A stretch of 64,000 nucleotides of DNA, from the NCBI RefSeq assembly GCF_014084025.1, contig NZ_CP043682.1:773582-837581 (forward strand), written 5' to 3'. Shown piece after piece: positions 18,319 to 27,009 of the stretch; position 1 is the stretch's first letter; the number at the start of each line of letters is the position of its first letter. Below the pieces are notes generated by a model. That model saw only the letters and a list, made by a program, of their open reading frames with translations, ran no database searches and had not been told where the DNA came from. The translations under genes were made by a program, and so were the position numbers. The stretch comes from Borrelia sp. A-FGy1 (lineage in GTDB: Bacteria > Spirochaetota > Spirochaetia > Borreliales > Borreliaceae).

Positions 18319-19950
18319 TTGATAACAGTAAGTAATTTGGAAGTTGCATTTGGAGATAGAATTTTATTTAAAGAAGTTAATATTAAGTTTGCTCCTGGAA
18401 ATTGTTATGGAATTATTGGGGCTAATGGTGCAGGCAAAAGTACTTTTTTGAAAGTTTTGGGAGGAACTATTGAGGCTAGCAAGGGTGATATTTTTATTCC
18501 TAAAGGGCAAAGAATGGCTGTACTTGAGCAAAATCAATTTGCTTATGATAATTTTAAGGTAATTGATACTGTTATAATGGGTCATAAGAAGCTTTATGCT
18601 ATTCAAAAGGAAAAGAATGAAATTTATGAGAAGCTTGATTTTAGCGATGAAGATGGTATTAGAGCTGGAGAACTTGAGGCCGAATTTGCAGAACTTGGCG
18701 GTTATGAGGCTGAGTCCGAGGCTGCAATTCTTCTTAAAGGACTGGGTATAGAAGAATCAATTCATGGGAGCTTAATGAGAGATATTGAAGGAGCTTTAAA
18801 AGTAAGGATATTATTAGCCCAAGCTCTTTTCGGTGATCCTGATATACTACTTCTTGATGAGCCTACTAACAATCTTGATATTCAGTCAATTAGGTGGTTG
18901 GAAGAATTTTTGATTAGTTTTGAAAATACTGTTATTGTTGTGTCGCATGATAGGCATTTTTTAAATCAAGTTTGTACTCATATTGTTGATATTGATTATG
19001 GCAAAATACAAGTTTATATTGGTAATTATGATTTTTGGTATGAAACTAGTCAGCTTTTGAATAAGCAGTTAAAAGATGCAAAAAAAAGAACGGAAGAAAA
19101 AATTGCAGAACTTAAAACTTTTATTCAAAGGTTTTCAAGTAATGCTTCAAAATCTAGGCAAGCAACTTCAAGAAAAAAATTAATTGATAAGATTAAGATT
19201 GAAGATTTAAAGCCCTCTTCTAGAAAATTTCCTTATGTTAACTTTAAGATTGAGAGAGAGCTTGGCAAAAATGTCCTTTCAGTTAAGAATTTAACTAGAG
19301 AATTTGAAGGACAACATATTTTAAATAAGTTTAGCATTGTTGTGGAACCTGGTCAAAAGGTTGTATTTTTAGGTAATCCAATTTCAGTAAGTTTTCTTTT
19401 TGATATAATTACTAATAAAGATAGAAATTATAAGGGGCATTATGAGTGGGGTTCTACGGTTAATTTTGCATATTTTAATAAAAACAATGAAAAATATTTT
19501 AATTTGGATTTAAGTCTGGTAGATTGGTTAAGACAGTATTCAAAGGAGCAAGATGAAACTTATATTAGAGGATTTTTAGGAAGAATGCTTTTTAGTCAAG
19601 ATGAAGCTTTAAAGAAAGTAAGTGTTCTCTCAGGGGGTGAAAAGGTGAGGTGTATGCTTGCAAAGATAATGCTTAGTGGAGCTAATGTATTATTGTTAGA
19701 TCAGCCAACTAATCATCTGGATCTTGAAGCTATTACATCTTTAAATACGGGACTTCAAGAGTTTAAAGGAGTTGTTTTGTTTACATCTCATGACCATCAG
19801 TTTATTGATACTATTGCTAATAGAATTATTGAATTTACACCAAATGGTATAATTGATCGTTACATGACTTTTTCAGAATATATTGATAACTCTAAAGTTA
19901 GAGATTTGAGAGCTGAGCTTTATGAGGGTCAGTCTAGCTTAATACTTTAA
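18319..19950 (+). CDS. ABC-F family ATPase (YbiT type), ribosome-associated
   Basis: 543 residues from a TTG at 18319 that has AGGTGGGG 7 bases upstream; the open frame extends to 18238, but that part is hydrophobic and unlike the family, whose members begin (M)ITVSNL. Two nucleotide-binding domains without membrane segments are joined by a charged linker (KKRTEEKIAELKTFIQRFSS), as in translation-factor ABC-Fs. NBD1 has Walker A GANGAGKST and Walker B LLLDEPTNNLD, but its signature is IEGALKVR. NBD2 keeps LSGGEKVR, but its Walker A is GNPISVSFL and its Walker B is LLLDQPTNHLD, with Gln for the catalytic Glu. Only one of the two composite ATP sites looks catalytic. Confidence 0.85.
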   Translation: MITVSNLEVAFGDRILFKEVNIKFAPGNCYGIIGANGAGKSTFLKVLGGTIEASKGDIFIPKGQRMAVLEQNQFAYDNFKVIDTVIMGHKKLYAIQKEKNEIYEKLDFSDEDGIRAGELEAEFAELGGYEAESEAAILLKGLGIEESIHGSLMRDIEGALKVRILLAQALFGDPDILLLDEPTNNLDIQSIRWLEEFLISFENTVIVVSHDRHFLNQVCTHIVDIDYGKIQVYIGNYDFWYETSQLLNKQLKDAKKRTEEKIAELKTFIQRFSSNASKSRQATSRKKLIDKIKIEDLKPSSRKFPYVNFKIERELGKNVLSVKNLTREFEGQHILNKFSIVVEPGQKVVFLGNPISVSFLFDIITNKDRNYKGHYEWGSTVNFAYFNKNNEKYFNLDLSLVDWLRQYSKEQDETYIRGFLGRMLFSQDEALKKVSVLSGGEKVRCMLAKIMLSGANVLLLDQPTNHLDLEAITSLNTGLQEFKGVVLFTSHDHQFIDTIANRIIEFTPNGIIDRYMTFSEYIDNSKVRDLRAELYEGQSSLIL

Positions 19951-19982
19951 TAGTAATTGATTTTTTTAGGATATTTTTAATT

Positions 19983-21656
19983 TTGATTAAAATTTTTTGT
20001 ATATTTTTATTTTTTATTTCTTATTTTTTTCTATCAGCAGACGTTAATCTTTATTTTCAAAAGGCTTTAACAGGAAAAATAATAGGTAACCCTATACTAG
20101 ATGAAAGACGTAATACAATTACTGTACTAACCAAAGATAAATGGCTTGTAACTTATAATATGTCTTTGGAGAAAAAATATTCTTATAGAATAGATAGAGC
20201 TACTTATCCCTTTCTCTTAAAGGATTTTGGTAATGGATATTATGTTATAACAATTCGTAATGAAGTTCAAAAGATTAGAAGGGGGCAACTTGCTTGGAGG
20301 TATAGATTAAGCTCTTCTCCTATAAAAGCTCCTTCAATAGGTAATGACTATATTTTAATTCCTCAGAGTAATTCGAAAGTTGTTGCACTAAGACTTAAAG
20401 ATGGACATAAAATTTTTGAGGTTAATATAGAGGGAAAGGCTGCAACTTCTGCTGTTGTTCTTGGTAATGGCAATTTTTATATTGCAAATGAAAATTGCAC
20501 AATGTTTTCTTTCAGTTCTTTAGGTATAAATTTATGGAGTGTTCCTCTTATATCTTATCCTAATGTGTTCATGATAAATACTAATAATGATATTATTGTA
20601 GGTCATCAATCTGGAGATGTTGTTATTTATGATAGTGATGTAGGAGAGGTTTTAGATTCTCTTATTCTAAATTATCCTATTAATTTTTTGTTTGAGAAAT
20701 TTAACGGTGAGTATATTGCAGTATCCAATGTTGGAGTTTTGTTTAATTTAAGTAGAAATCTTGATCTTAAATTCACTAAAAATATAGGGTTTGATATAAA
20801 AGAGGCTGTTCTTTATAATAATAAAAATCTTTTTATTGCCGTAAAGCCTAATGGAGCTTTATCTCTTAATGAATATTTTGAGCCAGTTGATAGATATGAT
20901 AATATGAAAGAAATATCTGGGCTTAGTGCTAATTTTGGAGTAATTGCTACAGGTGATCTTAGTTGGATATTAACTACTTATTATTATGAATATAAAGATG
21001 AACTTGATGTTAAAATTTGGAATCATTCGTTAGGAAATAGATATCATCAAAATAGAATAGATTACATAGAAAAGACTCTAATAGATTATGATGAAATTTA
21101 TTTGTCTCTTGATGGAATGTTAAATGCTGAATATAGTAGAAGTACTTATAATAAATTTATAAATACTCTATATTCTCTGGTTATTAGATACGGGAATCTT
21201 CCAAAGAAATATTTAGATTTATATAAAAAAGCTTTTGATAATTGGCTTTTCCCTAGAGATGGTATTGATAGAATAGCACAAAGGGGGGAGCTTTATAAAT
21301 ATTTTGTTTATGTTAATGATAAATCTTCAATTAAGAGTTTTATAAATATGGCAATTAAGGAAAAAAATATCAGTAATATAATTGAATTAGTTAAAAATGT
21401 TGCTAAATTTGAATGTTATCATGGACAGGAAGATCTTGTGTATAATTATATACAGTATGTTATATTAAATTACCAAGGAAATTTAGACATAGCATATGCT
21501 GTTCTTTTGAATTTGCGAAAGATAATTTTGAATTCTACAAAAGATATTCTTAAAATTTATAGGGATAAGTGTTTGACTTTGTTGAAATTTATAAGAAGGC
21601 AAAACTTTTCTGAGAAAATTAATAAGCATATTAATGAAATTATTGCTATTCTTTAA
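19983..21656 (+). CDS. Exported PQQ/WD-like beta-propeller protein of unknown function
   Basis: 557 residues. An N-terminal signal peptide (IKIFCIFLFFISYFFLSADV) is followed by about 320 residues of short beta-strand repeats with motifs such as TVLTKDKWLVTYN, ALRLKDGHKIFEV and NNDIIVGHQSGDVVIYDSD, typical of beta-propeller blades (BamB/PQQ type). The C-terminal 200 residues are helical and rich in Tyr, Lys and Ile. It starts at TTG with a weak upstream GGATA. It precedes the p83/100 gene on the same strand. No enzyme motif is seen; a scaffold role at the periplasmic or outer membrane side is only a guess. Confidence 0.65.
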   Translation: MIKIFCIFLFFISYFFLSADVNLYFQKALTGKIIGNPILDERRNTITVLTKDKWLVTYNMSLEKKYSYRIDRATYPFLLKDFGNGYYVITIRNEVQKIRRGQLAWRYRLSSSPIKAPSIGNDYILIPQSNSKVVALRLKDGHKIFEVNIEGKAATSAVVLGNGNFYIANENCTMFSFSSLGINLWSVPLISYPNVFMINTNNDIIVGHQSGDVVIYDSDVGEVLDSLILNYPINFLFEKFNGEYIAVSNVGVLFNLSRNLDLKFTKNIGFDIKEAVLYNNKNLFIAVKPNGALSLNEYFEPVDRYDNMKEISGLSANFGVIATGDLSWILTTYYYEYKDELDVKIWNHSLGNRYHQNRIDYIEKTLIDYDEIYLSLDGMLNAEYSRSTYNKFINTLYSLVIRYGNLPKKYLDLYKKAFDNWLFPRDGIDRIAQRGELYKYFVYVNDKSSIKSFINMAIKEKNISNIIELVKNVAKFECYHGQEDLVYNYIQYVILNYQGNLDIAYAVLLNLRKIILNSTKDILKIYRDKCLTLLKFIRRQNFSEKINKHINEIIAIL

Positions 21657-21775
21657 TCTATTTTTTTGATAAGGTTTAAGTTGCGGTTTTACATTACTTG
21701 TTATGTTAAAATTTGGGTTTAAATTTATTCTTATTTAGTTAATAATAGGAATATAATTAACTATAGGAGAATTTT

Positions 21776-23782
21776 ATGATGAAAAGAATATGGATAGTAC
21801 TTATTTCTTTCTTTATTTTGTTAAATTTTTTTACTCTTCATGCTAAAGAGGTTGATAAGGATAGATTGAAAGATTTTATTGATATGGATCTTGAATTTGT
21901 GGACTATCGGGGTTCTTATGTTAACACGAATACATATGAACAGATAATAGGAATTGGTGAATTTTTAGCTAAGAATTTAATTAATAATAAATCTAATTAC
22001 TACAACAAATATTACATTAATAGATATATTGATGAGAATGACGAGAAGAGCAGTACTGATATTTTTCTTATTGGTGATGGATCTGCTCTTGATAGTATTT
22101 TGAACCTTAGAAGAATACTTATGGGATATTTGATGGGAGTTTTTAGTTACAGTAAAGGTAGTGCAGCTTTATTAGCTAAAGCTATTACAATATACAATGC
22201 TGTTTATAGAGGAGATTTGGACTATTACAGTGAATCTTATATTCAGTCTTCTCTTAAAGATATAACTAAAGATAACGTTGGGCTTTCTAGGGTTTATAGT
22301 CAATGGGCTGGCAAAACTCGTATTTTTATTCCTCTTAAGAGAAATATTTTATCAGGAAGTATTGAATCAGATGTTGACCTTGATAGAATAGTAACAGACA
22401 GAGTAATATCAGCTCTTTTAAGCGAGAATGAAAGTGGTGGTACGGATTTCGCAAGGGATATTACTGATATTCAAGATGAAATTCATGATATAGATCAGGA
22501 AAAAGTTGATAATGAAACTGACATTTTAAAGAGTATTCAAGACGAGTTAGATGAAGATATAGAAGATTTGAGGAAACAATTAGAAAAGTCTACTAGTGAA
22601 GAAGAGAAGAAGGAAATACAGAAACAGATAGAAGAGAAGAGAAGCGAGAAGGAAGCTTTAGAGAAGAAGGGAAGTGAACTTAAAGAATCCCAGGATAAGT
22701 TAGATAAAAATCAAGAGAAGTTAGAAATTCAAAGAGATATAGTAAAGGAAAAATTGCAAGAAAATATTGATGAAGAGAACAAGGGAAAAAATTTACCAAA
22801 GCCAGGAGAAATAAATTCACCTAAAGTAAATGAGGAGGATGAGAAAGACGAGTTAGATGAAGATATAGAAGATTTGAGGAAACAATTAGAAAAGTCTACT
22901 AGTGAAGAAGAGAAGAAGGAAATACAGAAACAGATAGAAGAGAAGAGAAGCGAGAAGGAAGCTTTAGAGAAGGAGAGAAGTGAACTTAAAGAATCCCAGG
23001 ATAAGTTAGATAAAAATCAAGAGAAGTTAGAAATTCAAAGAGATATAGTAAAGGAAAAATTGCAAGAAAATATTGATGAAGAGAACAAGGGAAAAAATTT
23101 ACCAAAGCCAGGAGAAATAAATTCATCTAAAGTAAATGAGGAGGATGAGAAAGATGAGTTAGATGAACAGATCGGAAAAACAGAGGATGGCATTAATTCT
23201 AGTGCAAAAGGTGAGTCTAATATTTCATCAGATTCACAAGTAGTAAATTCTAAAAAACAGCCTATAGGTCAGGCTGACATAGATAATAAAGCATCTATTG
23301 AGAATAATAAAAATAAATCTGTTTTTTTAGAAATACTTAATCCAAGTACTAATTTGGGAGTGCTTCAATTTATTGATTCTAGTGGAAATAAATTGGAAGA
23401 GACTTCTCAATATGGGATTAGAAGATATGGTATTTATGAAAGAGCAAGTGATTTGGTAGCTATAAAGCTTTGTTCAGGTATTGCAAAGCTTCAACTGCTT
23501 AATAAATTAGAAAATTTAAAAGTAGAGGATGAATCACAGTTTGAATTAAATAGAAATTCATCTCTTTTTGTTGATGCAAAAATGATTTTAGTAGTCGTTA
23601 AAGATAATAATGTTTGGAAATTGGCAAAATTTTCTTCAAAAGATTTGAGTAATTTTATTCTTTCAGAGGATGAAGTTTTTCCGTTTACAAGCTTTAGTGT
23701 TGGTGACAAGTATGTTTATTTACAAGATGCGTCTAAAAAGATTATTAGTTTGGATTTAAAAACTTTAAAAAAAGTATCTTAG
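21776..23782 (+). CDS. p83/100 antigen (exported coiled-coil protein)
   Basis: 668 residues with signal peptide MMKRIWIVLISFFILLNFF and cleavage near HAKEVD. The N-terminal domain (residues 25-225) and C-terminal domain (about 510-668, ending in beta-rich SLFVDAKMILVVVKDNNVWK) are linked by a Lys/Glu-rich coiled coil. The coiled coil contains two almost identical 102-residue repeats that begin ELDEDIEDLRKQLEKSTSEE. This is the immunodominant chromosomal p83/100 antigen of Borrelia, whose function is unknown. An AGGAG Shine-Dalgarno precedes the double ATG. Confidence 0.92.
   Translation: MMKRIWIVLISFFILLNFFTLHAKEVDKDRLKDFIDMDLEFVDYRGSYVNTNTYEQIIGIGEFLAKNLINNKSNYYNKYYINRYIDENDEKSSTDIFLIGDGSALDSILNLRRILMGYLMGVFSYSKGSAALLAKAITIYNAVYRGDLDYYSESYIQSSLKDITKDNVGLSRVYSQWAGKTRIFIPLKRNILSGSIESDVDLDRIVTDRVISALLSENESGGTDFARDITDIQDEIHDIDQEKVDNETDILKSIQDELDEDIEDLRKQLEKSTSEEEKKEIQKQIEEKRSEKEALEKKGSELKESQDKLDKNQEKLEIQRDIVKEKLQENIDEENKGKNLPKPGEINSPKVNEEDEKDELDEDIEDLRKQLEKSTSEEEKKEIQKQIEEKRSEKEALEKERSELKESQDKLDKNQEKLEIQRDIVKEKLQENIDEENKGKNLPKPGEINSSKVNEEDEKDELDEQIGKTEDGINSSAKGESNISSDSQVVNSKKQPIGQADIDNKASIENNKNKSVFLEILNPSTNLGVLQFIDSSGNKLEETSQYGIRRYGIYERASDLVAIKLCSGIAKLQLLNKLENLKVEDESQFELNRNSSLFVDAKMILVVVKDNNVWKLAKFSSKDLSNFILSEDEVFPFTSFSVGDKYVYLQDASKKIISLDLKTLKKVS
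22541..23152 (+). repeat. Two tandem 306-bp repeats inside the p83/100 gene
   Basis: Unit 1 is 22541-22846 and unit 2 is 22847-23152. By eye they differ at three bases only (two near the ALEK codons and one in the INSP/INSS codon). Each encodes 102 residues, in frame. A third start (GATGAGTTAGATGA) follows at 23153 and then diverges. The near-identity means a recent duplication or ongoing conversion. Confidence 0.95.
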
Positions 23783-23861
23783 TTTTTACCTATTTTTATT
23801 TTTATTTTTAAAATAAAATCTAGAGAAGGACTAATTGCTTATTTGCTTGATTTATTGAAAA

Positions 23862-23934
23862 TCGGGACGGTGGGATTCGAACTCACGATCCCCTGCTCCC
23901 AAAGCAGGTGCCTTAGCCACTAGGCCACGTCCCG
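23862..23934 (-). tRNA. tRNA-Pro (anticodon UGG)
   Basis: The reverse strand folds as a cloverleaf: acceptor CGGGACG/CGTCCCG, D-arm GCCTAGTGGCTAAGGC, anticodon stem-loop CCTGC-TTTGGGA-GCAGG giving TGG, and T-arm GTGAG-TTCGAAT-CCCAC. Discriminator A, no encoded CCA. It follows tRNA-Arg by 6 bases, so the two are one transcript. Confidence 0.95.
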
Positions 23935-23940
23935 TGAAAA

Positions 23941-24014
23941 CGCGCTAATTAGGGCTCGAACCTAAAACCTACAGATTAGAAGTCTGTTGCTCTATCCAAT
24001 TGAGCTATTAGCGC
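23941..24014 (-). tRNA. tRNA-Arg (anticodon UCU)
   Basis: The reverse strand folds as a cloverleaf: acceptor GCGCTAA/TTAGCGC, D-arm GCTCAATTGGATAGAGC, anticodon stem-loop CAGAC-TTCTAAT-CTG reading TCT, and T-arm TAGG-TTCGAGC-CCTA. No encoded CCA. It decodes AGA/AGG, the preferred Arg codons in this AT-rich genome. Confidence 0.95.
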
Positions 24015-24032
24015 CTTTTAAAACTAAAATTG

Positions 24033-24061
24033 AGTATATCATGTTAAAAACGCCTTGTCAA
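24033..24061 (-). promoter_or_regulatory. Promoter of the tRNA-Arg/tRNA-Pro operon
   Basis: On the minus strand TTGACA (24061-24056), 17 bases, TATACT (24038-24033). A near-consensus sigma-70 promoter 19 bases before tRNA-Arg. It lies back to back with the nth promoter. Confidence 0.8.
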
Positions 24062-24071
24062 TAAAATATTA

Positions 24072-24099
24072 TTGCTTAATATTTTTAATATTTTATAAT
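24072..24099 (+). promoter_or_regulatory. nth promoter, predicted to give a leaderless transcript
   Basis: TTGCTT (24072-24077), 16 bases, TATAAT (24094-24099). The expected start point is near 24106, the first base of the GTG start codon of nth. No Shine-Dalgarno is present. Confidence 0.5.
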
Positions 24100-24105
24100 T
24101 TTATT

Positions 24106-24723
24106 GTGATTGATATTGATTTAATTGTAAATGAAACTTTATCTAAGTATCCAAATGTTATGCCTTTTTTAAATTTTAAAAATAATTATGAACTTTTAAT
24201 AATGGTGATTTTAAGTGCAAGAACAACTGATAATATGGTTAATAAAATTGCACCTGGTCTTTTTAAAAGATATGGAGATTTTGAAAGTTTAGCCAATGCT
24301 AATATAATGGAGGTAGAAAAATTAATTTGTAAGTTGGGTTTGTATTCAAATAAATCTAGAAATATCATAAACTGTTCACGTATGCTTTTAAAGAATTTTA
24401 AAGGCATTATTCCAGATAATATTTTGGATCTTATATCTCTTCCAGGTGTAGGTAGGAAAACGGCTAATGTTATTCTTGGTATTGTTTATAATAAACCTGT
24501 TATAATTGTAGATACTCATTTTAGCAGGGTTGTTATTAGACATGGCATTACTCTTGAGAAAATGCCTATGAAAATTGAGTTAGATTTAAAGAGTAAAATA
24601 CCTTCTGAAAAACAATATATGTTTTCTATGGCTATCAATAGGCATGGGAGAGATATTTGTACATCTCGTAATAAAGATTGCAAGAATTGTTTCTTAAATA
24701 AACTTGCACCAAGACTTATTTAG
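24106..24723 (+). CDS. nth: Endonuclease III-like DNA glycosylase/AP lyase
   Basis: 205 residues from the GTG at 24106. The open frame runs up to 24055, but that part is hydrophobic and would precede the promoter. The helix-hairpin-helix LPGVGRKTANVIL carries the catalytic Lys (RKT), and VDTHFSRV carries the catalytic Asp. It removes oxidised pyrimidines from DNA. The C-terminal cluster loop reads C-TSRNKD-C-KN-C-FLNKL-A: the first three ligands of the Cx6Cx2Cx5C 4Fe-4S site are present, but the fourth is Ala. Confidence 0.9.
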   Translation: MIDIDLIVNETLSKYPNVMPFLNFKNNYELLIMVILSARTTDNMVNKIAPGLFKRYGDFESLANANIMEVEKLICKLGLYSNKSRNIINCSRMLLKNFKGIIPDNILDLISLPGVGRKTANVILGIVYNKPVIIVDTHFSRVVIRHGITLEKMPMKIELDLKSKIPSEKQYMFSMAINRHGRDICTSRNKDCKNCFLNKLAPRLI

Positions 24724-24725
24724 GT

Positions 24726-25574
24726 TTAAGATGAAATAAAATTCATATGGTTTTTAAGTTTTAAGCTTATTAAGGCTAATATTATATTGATTAATATCAA
24801 TATGAACAGAGGGTTTCCCCATACCCAAAAATATTCTCTTCCCATTTCCATATAGCTTAAAAGTTCTCCAAGGCTTGGATAAAATCTTCTATCTTCTTGT
24901 TGTATATAATTTACTACTTCAAATGTAGTTAGGCTTTTTGATATTTGGAGAGGAATTATTGATGATATTGATGAAAAAATCTCTGGGAATATATGGTATA
25001 TTGTTAATCTGAACTTACTTGAACCCATTGTTTGACTTGCTTTAACATAATCAAGATTTTTTATTATTAAAGTGCTGTTTCTTGTTGCAAATGAGAATGG
25101 GATCCATCCGTGTATTAAAGCTAAGGTAAGAGAGACTTCTAATATATTATAATTTTTATATTTTGAAAAATAGTAGAAAATTAATATTAATATGTAGGAG
25201 AATGGTAATGTTTGTAATGATTCTATTAATTTTGATATTAGCATACAAGTTTTAAACTTAAAACTTCCAATTATTATTCCTACAAAAATTCCAATAAATG
25301 TAGAAATTGTTGCGTAGCTAAATGCAAGTAAAATAGAGTTTCTAGTTGCAAGTATTAGTCTTGCCATTATATCTCTTCCTATTTTATCCGTTCCTAGAGG
25401 ATTGTTAACGGTAGGTAGTTGCGGAAGTTTATTTGTTGTTTCAATATATATTTTATTTGGATCTTTTTTGTATATTGCAAATTTTGAAGTTTCGTTAATT
25501 AAAAGGGGAAGTGATATTAATATTAAAATTAATATTCCTAATAACATAAGGTATAATTTTTTAAATTTTTTCAT
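24726..25574 (-). CDS. Oligopeptide-type ABC transporter permease (OppC-like)
   Basis: 282 residues with about six membrane segments. It begins with the N-terminal segment typical of OppC/DppC, then ...NPLGTDKIGRDIMARLILATRNS, the conserved LGTDxxGRD box. The EAA-like loop is YVKASQTMGSSKFRLTIYHI. It pairs with the OppB-like gene just upstream (2-bp gap). No binding protein or ATPase gene is adjacent, so it must use subunits encoded elsewhere or have another role. Confidence 0.85.
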   Translation of the reverse strand: MKKFKKLYLMLLGILILILISLPLLINETSKFAIYKKDPNKIYIETTNKLPQLPTVNNPLGTDKIGRDIMARLILATRNSILLAFSYATISTFIGIFVGIIIGSFKFKTCMLISKLIESLQTLPFSYILILIFYYFSKYKNYNILEVSLTLALIHGWIPFSFATRNSTLIIKNLDYVKASQTMGSSKFRLTIYHIFPEIFSSISSIIPLQISKSLTTFEVVNYIQQEDRRFYPSLGELLSYMEMGREYFWVWGNPLFILILINIILALISLKLKNHMNFISS

Positions 25575-25576
25575 TA

Positions 25577-26530
25577 TTATGTAACTCCTTTATAAGGATT
25601 GATTTTGTATATTAACATGTCACTTATTAAGTTTGATATAAGCATAATAAAAACTCCAATGAATATTAGGTCTTTATAAATAATATAATCATTATTTTTG
25701 ATGGCATTGATTGTTAGAGAGCCTATTCCGTCAATTCCAAACATTTTTTCAATTATAGATGTTCCAAAAAAAGCTGTTGCAAGAGTGGACCTAAGATTTG
25801 TGATTATCGGAATTAATGAGGGTTTTAATGCATGGACTAGTATTATCTTAATTTTTTTAAGTCCTTTTGATTTTGCAGTTATTATGTAACAAGCAGATAG
25901 ATTTTTGTGTAGAGCTTGTTTGAAAATGACTGCATTAAATATGAAAAATGAAAAAAACCATCCAAACCCACCTATTATTGAGTTTTTTGGATTTATATTT
26001 AGATAATAGAGTGAAGAAATTAGTAATATTACAGTTAAATTTCTTGGTAGTGAGTTTAGAAATAGCATTATATAGTCTAAGATATTATCTATACTTTTAT
26101 TTTTTACAGATAAAGTCCAAGCAATAATAAAAGAAATTGAAATTAAGTAAGAAAATACAATTCCTGGGATTGATATTTTCAATGTGTTTTTTATTTTATT
26201 GAAAATTACTTTTATTGTTGACTTTCCTTTTGTGAGTGGTGAATAGGAAGGGGTTCCCCATATTAGTCCCTTATATTTTATTTTATATACTATATATGAA
26301 TTACCTGCAATGTGCTTAGCAAAATAATTTTTACTTAGAGGTATATTAGCGTCCAAATCATATACTATCTTATAGCTTTCAATACTTTTAAGTAGTCCAA
26401 TGTATTCTAGATATTCTTTAAATATATTTTTTCGAATAAATGGAATATTGTAATTGTTATTTGAGAATATGTTTAGCAGTGATACACAAAAAAATGTTGA
26501 TATAATAATATTTATTAATGTAAGGAACAT
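25577..26530 (-). CDS. Oligopeptide-type ABC transporter permease (OppB-like)
   Basis: 317 residues. The first membrane segment is followed by a periplasmic stretch and WGTPSYSPLTKGKSTIKVI, then further segments and the EAA loop ITAKSKGLKKIKIILVHALK. Near the end comes FGTSIIEKMFGIDGIGSLTINAI, matching the VVExIFxxPGxG box of OppB/DppB. It is the second half of a two-permease unit with 24726-25574. The N-terminal 100 residues are more divergent than usual. Confidence 0.83.
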   Translation of the reverse strand: MFLTLINIIISTFFCVSLLNIFSNNNYNIPFIRKNIFKEYLEYIGLLKSIESYKIVYDLDANIPLSKNYFAKHIAGNSYIVYKIKYKGLIWGTPSYSPLTKGKSTIKVIFNKIKNTLKISIPGIVFSYLISISFIIAWTLSVKNKSIDNILDYIMLFLNSLPRNLTVILLISSLYYLNINPKNSIIGGFGWFFSFFIFNAVIFKQALHKNLSACYIITAKSKGLKKIKIILVHALKPSLIPIITNLRSTLATAFFGTSIIEKMFGIDGIGSLTINAIKNNDYIIYKDLIFIGVFIMLISNLISDMLIYKINPYKGVT

Positions 26531-26557
26531 ATTTTTTAAAATAAATGTAGCTATAAG

Positions 26558-26998
26558 TTACCTTCCTTTATTAATAATTTTAAGACTCTCCAAATAACTT
26601 AATACAAAATAAAAAATTAAAGATATGACTATTGATATTAAGTAAAAATTTTTATCTATGTTATTATTTTTGTGTGTATTTTTTAAGTGTAGAATCTTTC
26701 CTTGGTTGTAGTTTTCATTGTTATCTAAATTTTTTATTACTATGGAATTTTTGGGATAGTATCCAATTTTGCTTGCTTCTCTTAAGATTGCAGGTTTAGA
26801 GATTTGTAGATTTATATACCTTGTTTTTAATGTTTTCTGTGCTTCTTTCAAAGTTTCGATATGATTTTTCATTAAAATTAAATTATTGTGCAATTCTTTA
26901 TAGTTAATAATCCCTCTCTCTCCAAATATTGGGATAATTATAAAATAGCTTATTAGACCTACATAAATTGACAATATTATTTTTTTTATCAAAAACAT
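26558..26998 (-). CDS. FtsB/DivIC-like septum protein with an extra C-terminal membrane segment
   Basis: 146 residues. An N-terminal membrane helix (IILSIYVGLISYFIIIPIF) is followed by GERG and a coiled coil (about residues 35-70), then LREASKIGYYPKNSIVIK, which matches the family pattern LARExxGyxxPgExv. This is the layout of FtsB/DivIC. Unlike those, a second hydrophobic segment (YLISIVISLIFYFVLSYL) lies near the C-terminus. No Shine-Dalgarno is seen; a strong -10 box ends about 12 bases before the ATG. Confidence 0.65.
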   Translation of the reverse strand: MFLIKKIILSIYVGLISYFIIIPIFGERGIINYKELHNNLILMKNHIETLKEAQKTLKTRYINLQISKPAILREASKIGYYPKNSIVIKNLDNNENYNQGKILHLKNTHKNNNIDKNFYLISIVISLIFYFVLSYLESLKIINKGR

Positions 26999-27009
26999 AT
27001 TGTCTTGTA

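Noticed and set aside
22541-23152. Tandem repeats considered as a CRISPR or recombination array
   Set aside because: The units are 306 bp, adjacent without spacers, and are in-frame parts of the p83/100 coiled coil.
23806-23820. Palindrome TTTTATTTTTAAAATAAAA after p83/100 as a terminator
   Set aside because: There is no loop, and the arms are only A and T; at this AT content it is weak evidence.
24055-24105. Extended start of nth
   Set aside because: The first 17 codons of the open frame overlap the -35 and -10 boxes and do not resemble Nth.
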